From positions 62,001 to 126,000 of the forward strand of contig VOIU01000006.1 of the NCBI GenBank assembly GCA_007896885.1: a DNA stretch of 64,000 bases. The letters are read 5' to 3'. A model generated the notes under the pieces. That model saw only the letters and a program-made list of their open reading frames with translations. It was not told the origin of the DNA and searched no databases. Shown here piece after piece: positions 19,191-28,332 of the stretch. The stretch's first letter is position 1, and every line of letters begins with the position of its first letter. This DNA comes from Bacteroidaceae bacterium HV4-6-C5C. GTDB taxonomy: Bacteria; Bacteroidota; Bacteroidia; Bacteroidales; Bacteroidaceae. The position numbers were made by a program, and so were the translations under genes.

Positions 19191-20117
19191 CTATACGGGA
19201 CATTGAGTAGCCTTCAAGACAAGCATTTCAGGAGGAACAGAAGTTTTTATTTCTTTGATAAGAACGTCTAATAAGGTGTTTCGAATAAAATGTTCTCCGG
19301 TGACTATAATTACTTGCCTTGTTGGGCATGGTATAGCAAAAGGACGCACCAATTTCTTTTGCTCTTCGTTTAGCTGATAAGTTGCAAGTTCAGGAATAAA
19401 GGTAATGCCTTTTCCGCTTTCTACCATACGCATAAAAGTTTCCATGCTACCTAAGCGATATGCAGCTTGACTAATACGCGCTGCTTTCATCTGGCAGAAT
19501 CGCATTAGTTGGTCGCGAAAGCAATGCCCTTCGTCAAGTAACCATAGCTCCTCACCACTCAAATCGGAGGTCCGTATGATTTCATGGTTAAAGAGATCGG
19601 TGTTGTGGGCTACGTATGCATAAAATTGTTCGTAAAACAATGTCTTCTGTTGTAAATGCTCTAAGTCCGGAAGACTTGCTATAATACCTGCATCAATACC
19701 ACCGTTCAGTATCGCCTTTTTTATATTTTCTGTTTTCATCTCAACAACGCGAATATCCAAATCGGGATTCTTCTTCATTAATTGGGGGAAAAAACGTGGC
19801 AATAAATAGGGGGCAATTGTTGGGAGTATGCCAAGCCTGAAAGTACCAGTAATCGAGTGCTTTTCTTCTTTAATAACATCCTTTATCCGGTTTGCTTCCG
19901 CCATTACGTTTTGAGCTTGTTCCAAAATGATTTTTCCGATGGGAGTGGGGCATATTGGCTGTTGATTGCGGTCGAATATCTTAACGTCCAATTCATCCTC
20001 CAGCTTTTGTATCATGGCACTCAAGGTCGGTTGAGTCACTCTGCACGATTCGGCGGCTTTTGCAAAGTGGCGGAATTGGTTGACTGCGATAATATATTCC
20101 AATTGTTGTAAAGTCAT
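19191..20117 (-). CDS. oxyR: OxyR, peroxide-sensing LysR-family regulator
   Basis: With the start at MTLQQLEYIIAV (20117) the protein has 308 residues. There is an N-terminal winged helix (AKAAESCRVTQPTLSAMIQKLE) and a substrate-binding-like C-terminal domain. The redox cysteines fall at Cys199 and Cys208 in EGHCFRDQLMRFC, the same spacing and numbering as E. coli OxyR. This supports both the identity and the chosen start. The frame stays open for 34 more codons upstream, but that stretch is basic and Thr-rich and is not part of the family. OxyR would switch ahpC, ahpF and dps in response to peroxide; it is divergent from dps. Confidence 0.93.
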   Translation of the reverse strand: MTLQQLEYIIAVNQFRHFAKAAESCRVTQPTLSAMIQKLEDELDVKIFDRNQQPICPTPIGKIILEQAQNVMAEANRIKDVIKEEKHSITGTFRLGILPTIAPYLLPRFFPQLMKKNPDLDIRVVEMKTENIKKAILNGGIDAGIIASLPDLEHLQQKTLFYEQFYAYVAHNTDLFNHEIIRTSDLSGEELWLLDEGHCFRDQLMRFCQMKAARISQAAYRLGSMETFMRMVESGKGITFIPELATYQLNEEQKKLVRPFAIPCPTRQVIIVTGEHFIRNTLLDVLIKEIKTSVPPEMLVLKATQCPV

Positions 20118-20216
20118 GGTTTTTACGATTAATAATATTAGAAATTTTCGGGTTGTGGTAGTGCGATTCGCTCCATTGATACACATATTACGATGCCTCC
20201 ATAGAAACCGTCTATA

Positions 20217-20224
20217 CAAAGATA
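20217..20224 (-). promoter_or_regulatory. Putative -7 box for oxyR
   Basis: TATCTTTG on the minus strand fits TAnnTTTG perfectly. No TTTG lies at the right distance upstream. It sits 11 bp from the -33 box of the divergent dps promoter, so OxyR bound here could affect both. Confidence 0.4.
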
Positions 20225-20235
20225 GAAATTATCTG

Positions 20236-20267
20236 TTTGACACGCACTTATTACCTGCTTATCTTTG
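20236..20267 (+). promoter_or_regulatory. Promoter of dps (Bacteroides sigma-70 type)
   Basis: TTTG (20236-20239), 20 bases, TATCTTTG (20260-20267): both boxes match the consensus perfectly. The predicted start is near 20270, giving a leader of about 45 bases. Confidence 0.75.
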
Positions 20268-20314
20268 TCATATCAAAAACGAAGTATAGTATTAATTTAT
20301 AAAAATAACGTATT

Positions 20315-20791
20315 ATGAAAACTTTAGATTATCTTAATTTGAATGAATCGAGTGTGGTTAACGTAGTATCTGCATTGCAGCAACTTTTGGCTGATTTCCA
20401 AGTACATTATACAAACCTTCGCGGTTTCCATTGGAATATCCAAGGTCATGGATTCTTTGTACTTCATAGCAAATTTGAAGAGCTTTATGATGATGCGGCT
20501 GAAAAAGCTGATGAGATAGCAGAGCGCATTCTTATCTTGGGAGGTGTCCCTTCCAACAAGTTTAGTGAATACTTGAAGGTTGCCAAGATAAACGAAATTT
20601 CTGGTGTGAATTCTGGAAGTGAGGCTATTGAGCAGATATTGAGCACTTACCATTTGCTAATAGAAGAAGAGAGAGCTATACTTTCTTTAGCTTCCGAGGT
20701 TGGTGACGAAGTGACGGTAGCCATGATGAGTGATTATTTGAAAGAACAAGAGAAATTAGTCTGGATGTTGGTTGCTTTTAGTAACAAATAA
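20315..20791 (+). CDS. dps: Dps-family ferritin-like DNA-protection protein
   Basis: The 158-residue four-helix protein has the Dps ferroxidase residues shared between subunits: NLRGFHWNIQG (His) and the DDAAEKADEIAERI segment (Asp and Glu). Dps dodecamers oxidise and store iron using peroxide and may bind DNA, which lowers Fenton damage. It is divergent from oxyR, has a consensus promoter, and ends in a strong terminator, so it is a one-gene unit probably under OxyR control. Confidence 0.95.
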   Translation: MKTLDYLNLNESSVVNVVSALQQLLADFQVHYTNLRGFHWNIQGHGFFVLHSKFEELYDDAAEKADEIAERILILGGVPSNKFSEYLKVAKINEISGVNSGSEAIEQILSTYHLLIEEERAILSLASEVGDEVTVAMMSDYLKEQEKLVWMLVAFSNK

Positions 20792-20818
20792 CGGTTTTAT
20801 TTGCCATCGCTTTATCTT

Positions 20819-20863
20819 AAAGTTCCATACTACTCTTTTATTAGAAGGTATGGAACTTTTTGC
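20819..20863 (+). terminator. Intrinsic terminator of dps
   Basis: A perfect 12-bp stem AAAGTTCCATAC (20819-20830) with GTATGGAACTTT (20848-20859), a 17-base loop, and further T after the stem. Confidence 0.8.
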
Positions 20864-21219
20864 ATTTAAAAGCCCAATAATCATTGAAAATGTTTATAAG
20901 GCTATTTTTGAAGAAAAGATCAGAACATAGAATTTTGACATAAAGCTATGGCTATGTGTCATTTGCTGATCTCATACATAAATGTCACGAAAGCGTACGC
21001 TGTATTAGCTGCTCATGTTTAATTTTACCACATATTTTAACGGTGTGTAGAATTTGTGAGATATGGAACCTCTCAAATAACGCTATTGTTTAACTTTAAA
21101 ATAATACTAATCATTTATGACGTAAGAACATCTTCTCTCGTGGGGATGCAACGATTTCGTTGCATTTCAAATCCCCTATTAAAATCAAAATCTTATTAAC
21201 CTTTAAATTAAAACAAAGT
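20864..21219. other. Upstream control region of the mannan-type SusC gene
   Basis: A 356-bp gap with no coding sequence. It contains a compact hairpin, ATGCAACG (21146-21153) with CGTTGCAT (21158-21165) and a 4-base loop, inside a wider GGGGAT...ATCCCC pair, about 55 bases before the SusC ATG. This is a possible leader structure. A consensus TTTG/TAnnTTTG pair was not found, as is common where a hybrid two-component regulator activates the promoter. Confidence 0.45.
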
Positions 21220-24200
21220 ATGACTCTTAGAAAGTATGAGTTTTTGTTTTTTAGCCTTGCTGCAGCCTTGTTATCGTTTCAGGCTCCAGATATATATGCC
21301 GGACAGGTTTATAATTCCAGTACTTTGCAAATGAAAAACAGCGTTGTCAAAGGTATAGTAAAAGACGCGTCGGGAGAGCCTTTGATTGGAGTTAACATTG
21401 TAATCAAAGGAAGGACAAATATCGGCACTATTACCGATATGGATGGTCGTTTCTCTATTAATTGTGAAAATAAGGATGTTTTGGTAATCTCATATATCGG
21501 ATATGCTACTCAAGAAGTGGCAGTAGATGGCAGATCCTCCTTATCCATTATTTTGAAAGAGGATTTGAAGCAATTGGATGAAGTGATTGTTATCGGTTAC
21601 GGTACAACCACCCGCAAGAGTGTGGTTGGTGCAGTTGATCAAGTCAAATCCGGTATGATAGAAGATCGTCCTGTAGCTAACATGACCCAAGCTTTGCAGG
21701 GTGCTTCTCCAAACTTGATTATTCAGCAGCGTAGTTTTAATCCGAATGATAATACTACGAACATCAATATCCGAGGTATCAGCACAACTAATAATAATGA
21801 TCCATTGATCGTAATTGATGGACTGGTTGCTGATGCGGGTAGTTTAAATAAGTTGAATCCGCAGGATATTGATAATATTTCCATTTTAAAAGATGCCGGA
21901 ACTTCTGCTATTTACGGTTCTCGTTCTTCTAACGGTGTATTGCTTATAAATACGAAAAAGGGAGCGAAGAATGAGCGTCCGGTAGTACGACTGAATGGTA
22001 TGGTTGGCTGGGAGGATCCTAAAATACTGTTTTCACCTGTAGCCGGTTATCAAAATGCCACTTTAAAGAATTTAGCCTTAACTAATTCGGGAATGAATCC
22101 TATTTTTACTCCTGAGCAAATTAGAGATTTGGCAGCTCATCAAAGTGAAGAAAGTTGGTTTTATGACCAGATAATCCGCACTGCATTACAACAAAACTAT
22201 AACTTGAGTGTGTCCGGTGGTAGCCAGAATACGACATATATGGTTTCTATGGGTTATTATAATCAAGAAAGCAACTATGTAGGTAATAAAGGGTTTGGTT
22301 TACAACGTTACAATATGCGTTCTAATGTAAGTACTGAGATTGGTCGTTTTAAGTTGACTACTATCCTGGCCTATACTCGTAATAACAGCGTGACGACTAC
22401 CGGGAGCAGTTTGGAAGTCGATGCCGCACGTATTCCGCCTTATTACTACTATAAAATGAAGGCTGATGACGGAAGATATTTGCTTAATGATGTGTTATCC
22501 GAATTCACTCCTCTAGCAAACCTAGAAGCCGGTGGTACAAATAAATATCGGAATAACTATCTTAATGCGAGTGCCACTGCCGAATTCAAAGTAATGGAAG
22601 GCTTGAAACTTAAAGGTATCTTAGGTGCGGACATTATTAATGACCATCGCTTTACCCGTCAATTAATGATCCCTTACTATTCAAGTGAGACAGCAACCAC
22701 TCCTCAGCGCTATGGAAATGAGAACCGTGAGACGAGTGATTGGAATCATGAAGCATATCTCATTAACTCTCAATTTTTGATGGATTACAATAAATCTTTT
22801 GGTAAACATTCTATTTCGGGAGTGCTTGGTGTAACAAACGAGTCCTTTACAGCGACTTCCAACGAGATTAAATTGAAGTTTACCAATCCGGATTTAGGAA
22901 CACCTACAGAAGGTACTCAAGTCATACCGGGAGATGGTACTTCTACAACAAATGAAAACACGGATCGTACAAGTCTCACTTCTGTTTTGGGACGTTTAAG
23001 CTACTCATATAATGATAAGTATTATGCGGAATTTAGTTTCCGTGATGACGCTTCCTCAAAGTTCCACAAAGGATATCGATGGGGCTTTTTCCCTTCCTTG
23101 TCTTTAGGATGGAGGCTATCTGAGGAGGATTATCTACAATGGTATAAGCAGAATATAGGTAACCTGAAGTTACGCGCGTCTTATGGCCTTTTGGGTAATC
23201 AGAGTATTGGAACTTACGATCGCTTTACGACCTATGATCCCCTTAATAATACATACTCCTACAGTAATAAATCGGTGAATGGTGTGGGCTTATCTTTGGG
23301 TAAAGACGATATAACTTGGGAGAGAACCAAAACATTCAATATTGGGGTGGATGCTACATTCTTTAATAACACTTTGAGTTTTATATTCGATTATTTTCAA
23401 AAGAAGACGACTGATATTTTGATGAAACCTCAAGTGCCAGGCGTGTTTGGAACAGAGATGCCTCAAGACAATATCGGGGCAATGAAAAATAGCGGATGGG
23501 ATATGTCAATCAATTATCGATTGAATGCTGGAAAGTTCCAACACGTATTCAACTTTAACTTGGGAGATTCAAGGAATAAAGTTGTAGATTTCCCAGGGTA
23601 CGAACAGATTAGCGGAATAGAAGAACTATATAAGCTGGTTCGTGTTGGAGTTCCTCTAAACTCATATTATGGCTATAAAACAGATGGATTCTTCCAAAGT
23701 TATGAAGAAATAGAAGCATCGGCCATCCCTGTTGGTGGAACAGTACAGCCGGGCGATATTAAGTTTGTAGATAGAAATAAAGATGGAGTTATTGATTCGA
23801 AAGACCGGTTTATTTTAGGAAACGCTTTCCCAAGATACACTTTCGGCTTTACTTACAGCTTGAACTGGAATAACTGGGACTTCAGTCTGTTTGCTCAAGG
23901 AGTAGGTAAAAGAGATATGATGGTACGTGGTGAGCTGGTAGAGCCTTTCCATCAAAACTACTCTTACGTTATTTATAAACACCAATTGGATTTTTGGACC
24001 CCAACTAACACTGATGCTAAATGGCCTAGGTTGTCTGCTCCGGGATCTTCATCCAATGCCAATGATTATCGTAATGGTTCCGATCTTTTCATTTTTGACG
24101 GAAAGTATCTGCGTATTAAGAACATAACATTGGGATATACTTTCCCCAAAGAATGGACTGGTAAATTGGGAATGCAAAAATTGAGACTTTATGTCAACGG

Positions 24201-24348
24201 ACAAAATCTGCTCACTTTCAGCAAAAACTCTTTCATTGATCCTGAATCAAGTGAATTCAGTAATCAAATGACTAGTGGTGGTGCAAATAGTGGTCGAAAT
24301 TATCCGACTTTGAGATACTATGGTTTTGGTGTGGATGTGGAATTTTAA
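21220..24348 (+). CDS. SusC/RagA-family TonB-dependent outer-membrane glycan transporter
   Basis: About 1042 residues from the ATG at 21220. The layout is a signal peptide, a carboxypeptidase-regulatory-like domain (VVKGIVKDASGEPLIGVNI), the SusC hallmark DEVIVIGYGTTTRKSVVGAV, the plug domain (INIRGIS, DPLIVIDG, DAGTSAIYGSRSSNGV) and a 22-strand-type barrel ending YGFGVDVEF. The reading frame continues 20 codons upstream but that part overlaps the hairpin leader and lacks signal-peptide character. With the SusD downstream it forms the import pair for oligosaccharides. GH76 and GH125 in the same run indicate alpha-1,6-linked mannan fragments as cargo. Confidence 0.94.
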   Translation: MTLRKYEFLFFSLAAALLSFQAPDIYAGQVYNSSTLQMKNSVVKGIVKDASGEPLIGVNIVIKGRTNIGTITDMDGRFSINCENKDVLVISYIGYATQEVAVDGRSSLSIILKEDLKQLDEVIVIGYGTTTRKSVVGAVDQVKSGMIEDRPVANMTQALQGASPNLIIQQRSFNPNDNTTNINIRGISTTNNNDPLIVIDGLVADAGSLNKLNPQDIDNISILKDAGTSAIYGSRSSNGVLLINTKKGAKNERPVVRLNGMVGWEDPKILFSPVAGYQNATLKNLALTNSGMNPIFTPEQIRDLAAHQSEESWFYDQIIRTALQQNYNLSVSGGSQNTTYMVSMGYYNQESNYVGNKGFGLQRYNMRSNVSTEIGRFKLTTILAYTRNNSVTTTGSSLEVDAARIPPYYYYKMKADDGRYLLNDVLSEFTPLANLEAGGTNKYRNNYLNASATAEFKVMEGLKLKGILGADIINDHRFTRQLMIPYYSSETATTPQRYGNENRETSDWNHEAYLINSQFLMDYNKSFGKHSISGVLGVTNESFTATSNEIKLKFTNPDLGTPTEGTQVIPGDGTSTTNENTDRTSLTSVLGRLSYSYNDKYYAEFSFRDDASSKFHKGYRWGFFPSLSLGWRLSEEDYLQWYKQNIGNLKLRASYGLLGNQSIGTYDRFTTYDPLNNTYSYSNKSVNGVGLSLGKDDITWERTKTFNIGVDATFFNNTLSFIFDYFQKKTTDILMKPQVPGVFGTEMPQDNIGAMKNSGWDMSINYRLNAGKFQHVFNFNLGDSRNKVVDFPGYEQISGIEELYKLVRVGVPLNSYYGYKTDGFFQSYEEIEASAIPVGGTVQPGDIKFVDRNKDGVIDSKDRFILGNAFPRYTFGFTYSLNWNNWDFSLFAQGVGKRDMMVRGELVEPFHQNYSYVIYKHQLDFWTPTNTDAKWPRLSAPGSSSNANDYRNGSDLFIFDGKYLRIKNITLGYTFPKEWTGKLGMQKLRLYVNGQNLLTFSKNSFIDPESSEFSNQMTSGGANSGRNYPTLRYYGFGVDVEF

Positions 24349-24360
24349 TACAGACTGGAT

Positions 24361-25995
24361 ATGAAAAATAAAAAGTTAATGATCTTGATCTCATATTTTT
24401 TGGGAACTGTATTGCTTATAAGTTGTAACTCAATGGAGAATCCTCCTATTGATAAATATACAGATGATAACTATTGGACATCCGCTGAGAAAGCACAATG
24501 GGTTGTGAACATGGCTTATAGTCAGATGTATAATGCTGGTAAGATGTGGGCTGACGAATCATTGAGCGATAACCTTTTTGAAGGCCGTTCAAATACCGAT
24601 CAACGTCTTATGCGGAATGGGCTTGCCGACCCTTCACTCGGATTATTTACAAGTGAATGGAAAGATCTTTATGGTGGTATTAAAACTTGCCATATATTTT
24701 TAGAGAAAGAAAGTCGCGTATCGATGACTGATGCGCAGAGAAACCGTATGATTGCGGAAATACGTTATATTCGTGCTGCAATTTATTTTCGTTTGGCCAA
24801 CTTCTATGGTGATATCCCTTTCTTTACCAAAGACATTACATGGGATGAGTCGAAGACTATAAGCCGTACTTCTCGCGCTACGGTTATTCAATTTATTCAT
24901 GATGAACTGGATGCTGTTATCGACCAATTGCCGACTAAGAGTGAATTGGGTGCTGATGATAGGGGTAAAATAACAAAAGCAGCTGTTTGTGTGCTTCAAG
25001 CTAGAGTTTATTTGGCAGACAATGATTGGGCTAATGCGGCTAAATATTGTGAATATCTCATGAATCAGCAAGACAAATATGGAAGTTATTCTCTTTTCCC
25101 TGATTATGCAGGGCTATTTACTCAAGATAATGAATATAATGATGAAGTCATTATGGATTATGGGTATGTACCGAGTGTGAAAACATGGGGAGAAATGTAT
25201 GACATGGCACCGTTATCTCAAGGATCCAGACTTAATGGTAGAGCTCCTACCCAGTCGTTGGTAGATAGCTATCTTACACTGAATGGGAAAACAATAGATG
25301 AAGACCCCACTTATAATGAAGATAATCCCTATGCCAATAGAGATCCGCGTTTAACGGCAACTGTGATTTATGACGGTTACAATTGGAGCAAAAATTTGAA
25401 TGATGGGAGTAAGGATGTATATATCTATATCAAGCCGGGAACCGATCCCAATGAAAAACTTGACGAGTATGAGGGGGGAACATCTAATAAGACAGCTACC
25501 GGTTATTATGTGCGCAAGTATTATGACGTTAAACATGAGACAAGTCTGGCTTCTGCTATAAACATCATTACAATGCGCTATGCCGATGTGCTTCTGATGT
25601 ATGCAGAGGCGATGAATGAGCAAGGAATGATGACTTCCGATATTTGGAATCAAACAATCCGTTTGCTACGTGTCAGAGCAGGTTTTACAAATCAAGAGGC
25701 TCTTGTTTATCCTGATAAACCTCAAGATGAGATGAGGCAGATTATTCGTCGTGAACGTAGAAGTGAATTAGCGTTGGAAGGCCTGAGATGGTTTGATATC
25801 AAGCGCTGGAAAGCCGGTACGGAATATCTGAATGGATTTGTATATGGTGCTAAATTTGCGAATAGTAATAGAGACTATATCCGTTTGGATAATCGTAAAT
25901 TCAATGAAGCAAGAGATTATTTATGGGCTGTGCCACAGTCACAAATTGACTTGGATCCTAATTTACGCCCCAATAACCCTGGATATGCCAACTAA
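24361..25995 (+). CDS. SusD/RagB-family surface glycan-binding lipoprotein
   Basis: The 544-residue protein has a lipoprotein signal (LLISC, Cys22) and SusD signatures: TPR-like helices (AEIRYIRAAIYFRLANFYGDIPF), the IIRRERRSELALEGLRWFDIKRW motif and a C-terminal LWAVPQSQIDLDPNLRPNNPGY. It caps the SusC transporter encoded 12 bp upstream and passes mannan oligosaccharides to it. Confidence 0.94.
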   Translation: MKNKKLMILISYFLGTVLLISCNSMENPPIDKYTDDNYWTSAEKAQWVVNMAYSQMYNAGKMWADESLSDNLFEGRSNTDQRLMRNGLADPSLGLFTSEWKDLYGGIKTCHIFLEKESRVSMTDAQRNRMIAEIRYIRAAIYFRLANFYGDIPFFTKDITWDESKTISRTSRATVIQFIHDELDAVIDQLPTKSELGADDRGKITKAAVCVLQARVYLADNDWANAAKYCEYLMNQQDKYGSYSLFPDYAGLFTQDNEYNDEVIMDYGYVPSVKTWGEMYDMAPLSQGSRLNGRAPTQSLVDSYLTLNGKTIDEDPTYNEDNPYANRDPRLTATVIYDGYNWSKNLNDGSKDVYIYIKPGTDPNEKLDEYEGGTSNKTATGYYVRKYYDVKHETSLASAINIITMRYADVLLMYAEAMNEQGMMTSDIWNQTIRLLRVRAGFTNQEALVYPDKPQDEMRQIIRRERRSELALEGLRWFDIKRWKAGTEYLNGFVYGAKFANSNRDYIRLDNRKFNEARDYLWAVPQSQIDLDPNLRPNNPGYAN

Positions 25996-26023
25996 TGCTC
26001 AATAATATTAAAATTAAATCGTT

Positions 26024-27166
26024 ATGAAAACAAAATCAAATATAATCATCGCATTATTATCAGTACTATTTATCTCTGCTGCTTGTACCAGTGATATGGA
26101 GTTTAAGGATGTTAAACTGACTCCGGTGAATAAGCTTTATGCTCCGGTTGACGGAAAGGGATTAGAGCTACTCAAGTCCTCTACTGCATCGTTATTTTTT
26201 GAATGGGAGGCTTCAAAAGCCGAGGATAGCGGCGCTCCTTTGTATGAAGTTGTTTTTGATAAGGAAAATGGGGATTTTTCAAATCCTGTCTATCGGATTG
26301 TTGCCGATGAAATGGGCACACAAAGCCATGCAACTATCAGCCATAAAGATCTGAATAAGATATGGGGTATGGCTGGGATTGAAGCCGGTGCTACCGGAAC
26401 CTTGAAATGGACGGTCGTTTCATCACGGGGAATAAACAGTGTGACAGCTAAAGAGTCCAGAAAGCTTACTCTGACCCGTCTATTAGGTTTTGCCGAGCTT
26501 CCCACTCAGCTATATATAACAGGAGATGGTTCAGAGGCTGGTACAAATGTGGATAACGCACTTTCTTGTTCTTCACCGGAGCAAGGCGTTTATGAGATCT
26601 TTACCAAATTGGAAGCTGGTAAAAAGTATCATTTCATCGATAATAAGAATCCTGCAGTAGCACGTACATTCTATATTGACAATAAAGAAATCAAGGAAGG
26701 AACAGCGGAAGGTACTGTTGCCGAGACAGCAATATATCGTGTTATATTAGACTTTAATATTGCTTCGGTGAAATTTATACAGGTGAAAAAATTAGGTTTA
26801 TTCTTCTGCCCAAGCAATGCTGTAATTATGGATCTCAGTTATAAAGGTAAAGGAATATGGCAAGGCGAAGGTAAAATAGAATTCCATCAAGAATCGTGGG
26901 GACGTGATGAACGTTATAAATTCCAAATGGAGATATCGGAAGATGGGGCTGCCTCTATTGTACATTGGGGTCCGACAAACGCAAGTTTGGATTCAAGACC
27001 GGGAGCAAATGAGAGCCAGGCGTATTACAACATGGCTCAATATGGGGCTAGCCAGTGGGACAACAAATGGAAGTTTGCCGGTGAGATGGATGGCGCACAA
27101 GTGAGAATAACCATATACTTTAACAGTGACAAAGGAGTTTATACTCACACCGTTGAGAAACTCTAA
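26024..27166 (+). CDS. SusE-like surface glycan-binding lipoprotein
   Basis: The 380-residue protein has a lipobox near SAAC (Cys21). The first half (about 25-150) resembles the SusE N-terminal immunoglobulin-like domain (LFFEWEASKAEDSGAPLYEVVFD). The second half has beta-rich repeats with aromatic residues (LYITGDGSEAG; LGLFFCPSNAVIMDL; KFQMEISEDG) as in SusE/SusF starch-binding modules. It is the third gene of the SusC-SusD-SusE order, 28 bp after susD. The glycan is inferred to be mannan only from the neighbouring GH76 and GH125 enzymes. Confidence 0.78.
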   Translation: MKTKSNIIIALLSVLFISAACTSDMEFKDVKLTPVNKLYAPVDGKGLELLKSSTASLFFEWEASKAEDSGAPLYEVVFDKENGDFSNPVYRIVADEMGTQSHATISHKDLNKIWGMAGIEAGATGTLKWTVVSSRGINSVTAKESRKLTLTRLLGFAELPTQLYITGDGSEAGTNVDNALSCSSPEQGVYEIFTKLEAGKKYHFIDNKNPAVARTFYIDNKEIKEGTAEGTVAETAIYRVILDFNIASVKFIQVKKLGLFFCPSNAVIMDLSYKGKGIWQGEGKIEFHQESWGRDERYKFQMEISEDGAASIVHWGPTNASLDSRPGANESQAYYNMAQYGASQWDNKWKFAGEMDGAQVRITIYFNSDKGVYTHTVEKL

Positions 27167-27192
27167 CCTAATAATAACTAAATCAGTAAAAG

Positions 27193-28332
27193 ATGAAAAA
27201 ATTATTATTATATATTCCGTTGTTGACACTAGCTCTTCAGGCTTGTGGAGGAATAGAAGATAAATATATGTATGGCAAAGGGCTCTATACGATTGACTGG
27301 AATGCCGCTGCCGATAGTAGCTCCACCTCTCTTATAGCTCGTTTCTGGAATGCTGACGAGCACTTCTTTAACTATGGAAATGACGGTTTAGTGATCGATT
27401 TTCAATATTGGCCCCAGGCGCATGCAATGGACGTACTTATCGATGCTTATATCCGTACCAACGATGCTAAATATAAAACTTACTTTGATGCTTGGTATGC
27501 GGGCATCAAAGTAAAAAACGGTAATAGCTATTGGAATAACTATTACGATGACATGGAGTGGATTAACTTGACTATGCTTCGTTTGTATGACGTAACTAAG
27601 GAGCAGAAATACTTGGATACCTCCAAAGAGCTATGGGGATATATAAAAGCAGGATGGGATGAAACTTATGCAGGGGGAGGCGTGTCATGGGTACATGATA
27701 AACCCTGGAGTAAGAATGCTTGTTCAAATGGCCCTGCCAGCATTATTGCCAGTCGCATATATGCCATTACGAAAGACGATTCAGATAAAGCAATGGCGAT
27801 TAAAATATACGATTGGGAAAAAGAGAATCTGTTTAATCCCGCTAGTGGTGCTATTTATGATAACATCAACGGTCAGACAGGTGCTATAGGGCAGTTCTCT
27901 TTAAGCTATAATCAGGGGACTTTTGTTGGGGCAGCTTATGAATTGTATAAAATGACAGGTGATGTAACTTACCTGAATGATGCTCGTAAAGCCGCTAACT
28001 TTTGTATAAGTAATTCCGGAATGATAGATATCGGAAATAATGTGCTGAGAGACGAAGGAAATGGCGATGGGGGCTTGTTTAAAGGGATTTTTATGCGTTA
28101 CTTTGTCCAACTAATATTAGATAAGGATTTGGACCCGATATATAAGACTAAATTTACGACATTTTTAAATAATAATGCTGAGACATTATGGCGTAAAGGA
28201 GTTCGTAAACAAGATTTGCTTTTCGGCACATCTTGGACATCCGCACCTGCAGGGACCACTCAATTGACATCTCATACAAGTGGGTGCACACTAATTGAAG
28301 CAAAAGCTTATTACGAAAAAATGATTAAATAA
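27193..28332 (+). CDS. GH76 endo-alpha-1,6-mannanase, lipoprotein
   Basis: The 379-residue protein has a lipoprotein signal (ALQAC, Cys18) and the GH76 catalytic pair YYDDMEW (Asp119/Asp120) in an (alpha/alpha)6 barrel. Supporting motifs are FQYWPQAHAMDVLIDAY, the GGVSWVHD segment and SYNQGTFVGAAYEL. GH76 enzymes cut inside alpha-1,6-mannan backbones such as that of yeast cell-wall mannan. Surface anchoring suggests initial backbone cleavage outside the cell, though GH76 enzymes in other loci also act in the periplasm. Its TAA overlaps the ATG of the GH125 gene by one base, which indicates translational coupling. Confidence 0.92.
   Translation: MKKLLLYIPLLTLALQACGGIEDKYMYGKGLYTIDWNAAADSSSTSLIARFWNADEHFFNYGNDGLVIDFQYWPQAHAMDVLIDAYIRTNDAKYKTYFDAWYAGIKVKNGNSYWNNYYDDMEWINLTMLRLYDVTKEQKYLDTSKELWGYIKAGWDETYAGGGVSWVHDKPWSKNACSNGPASIIASRIYAITKDDSDKAMAIKIYDWEKENLFNPASGAIYDNINGQTGAIGQFSLSYNQGTFVGAAYELYKMTGDVTYLNDARKAANFCISNSGMIDIGNNVLRDEGNGDGGLFKGIFMRYFVQLILDKDLDPIYKTKFTTFLNNNAETLWRKGVRKQDLLFGTSWTSAPAGTTQLTSHTSGCTLIEAKAYYEKMIK

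Noticed and set aside
20118..20219. Longer N-terminus for OxyR (34 extra codons)
   Set aside because: The shorter start puts the redox cysteines exactly at 199 and 208 and begins at the normal LysR-family opening; the extra stretch is not family-like.
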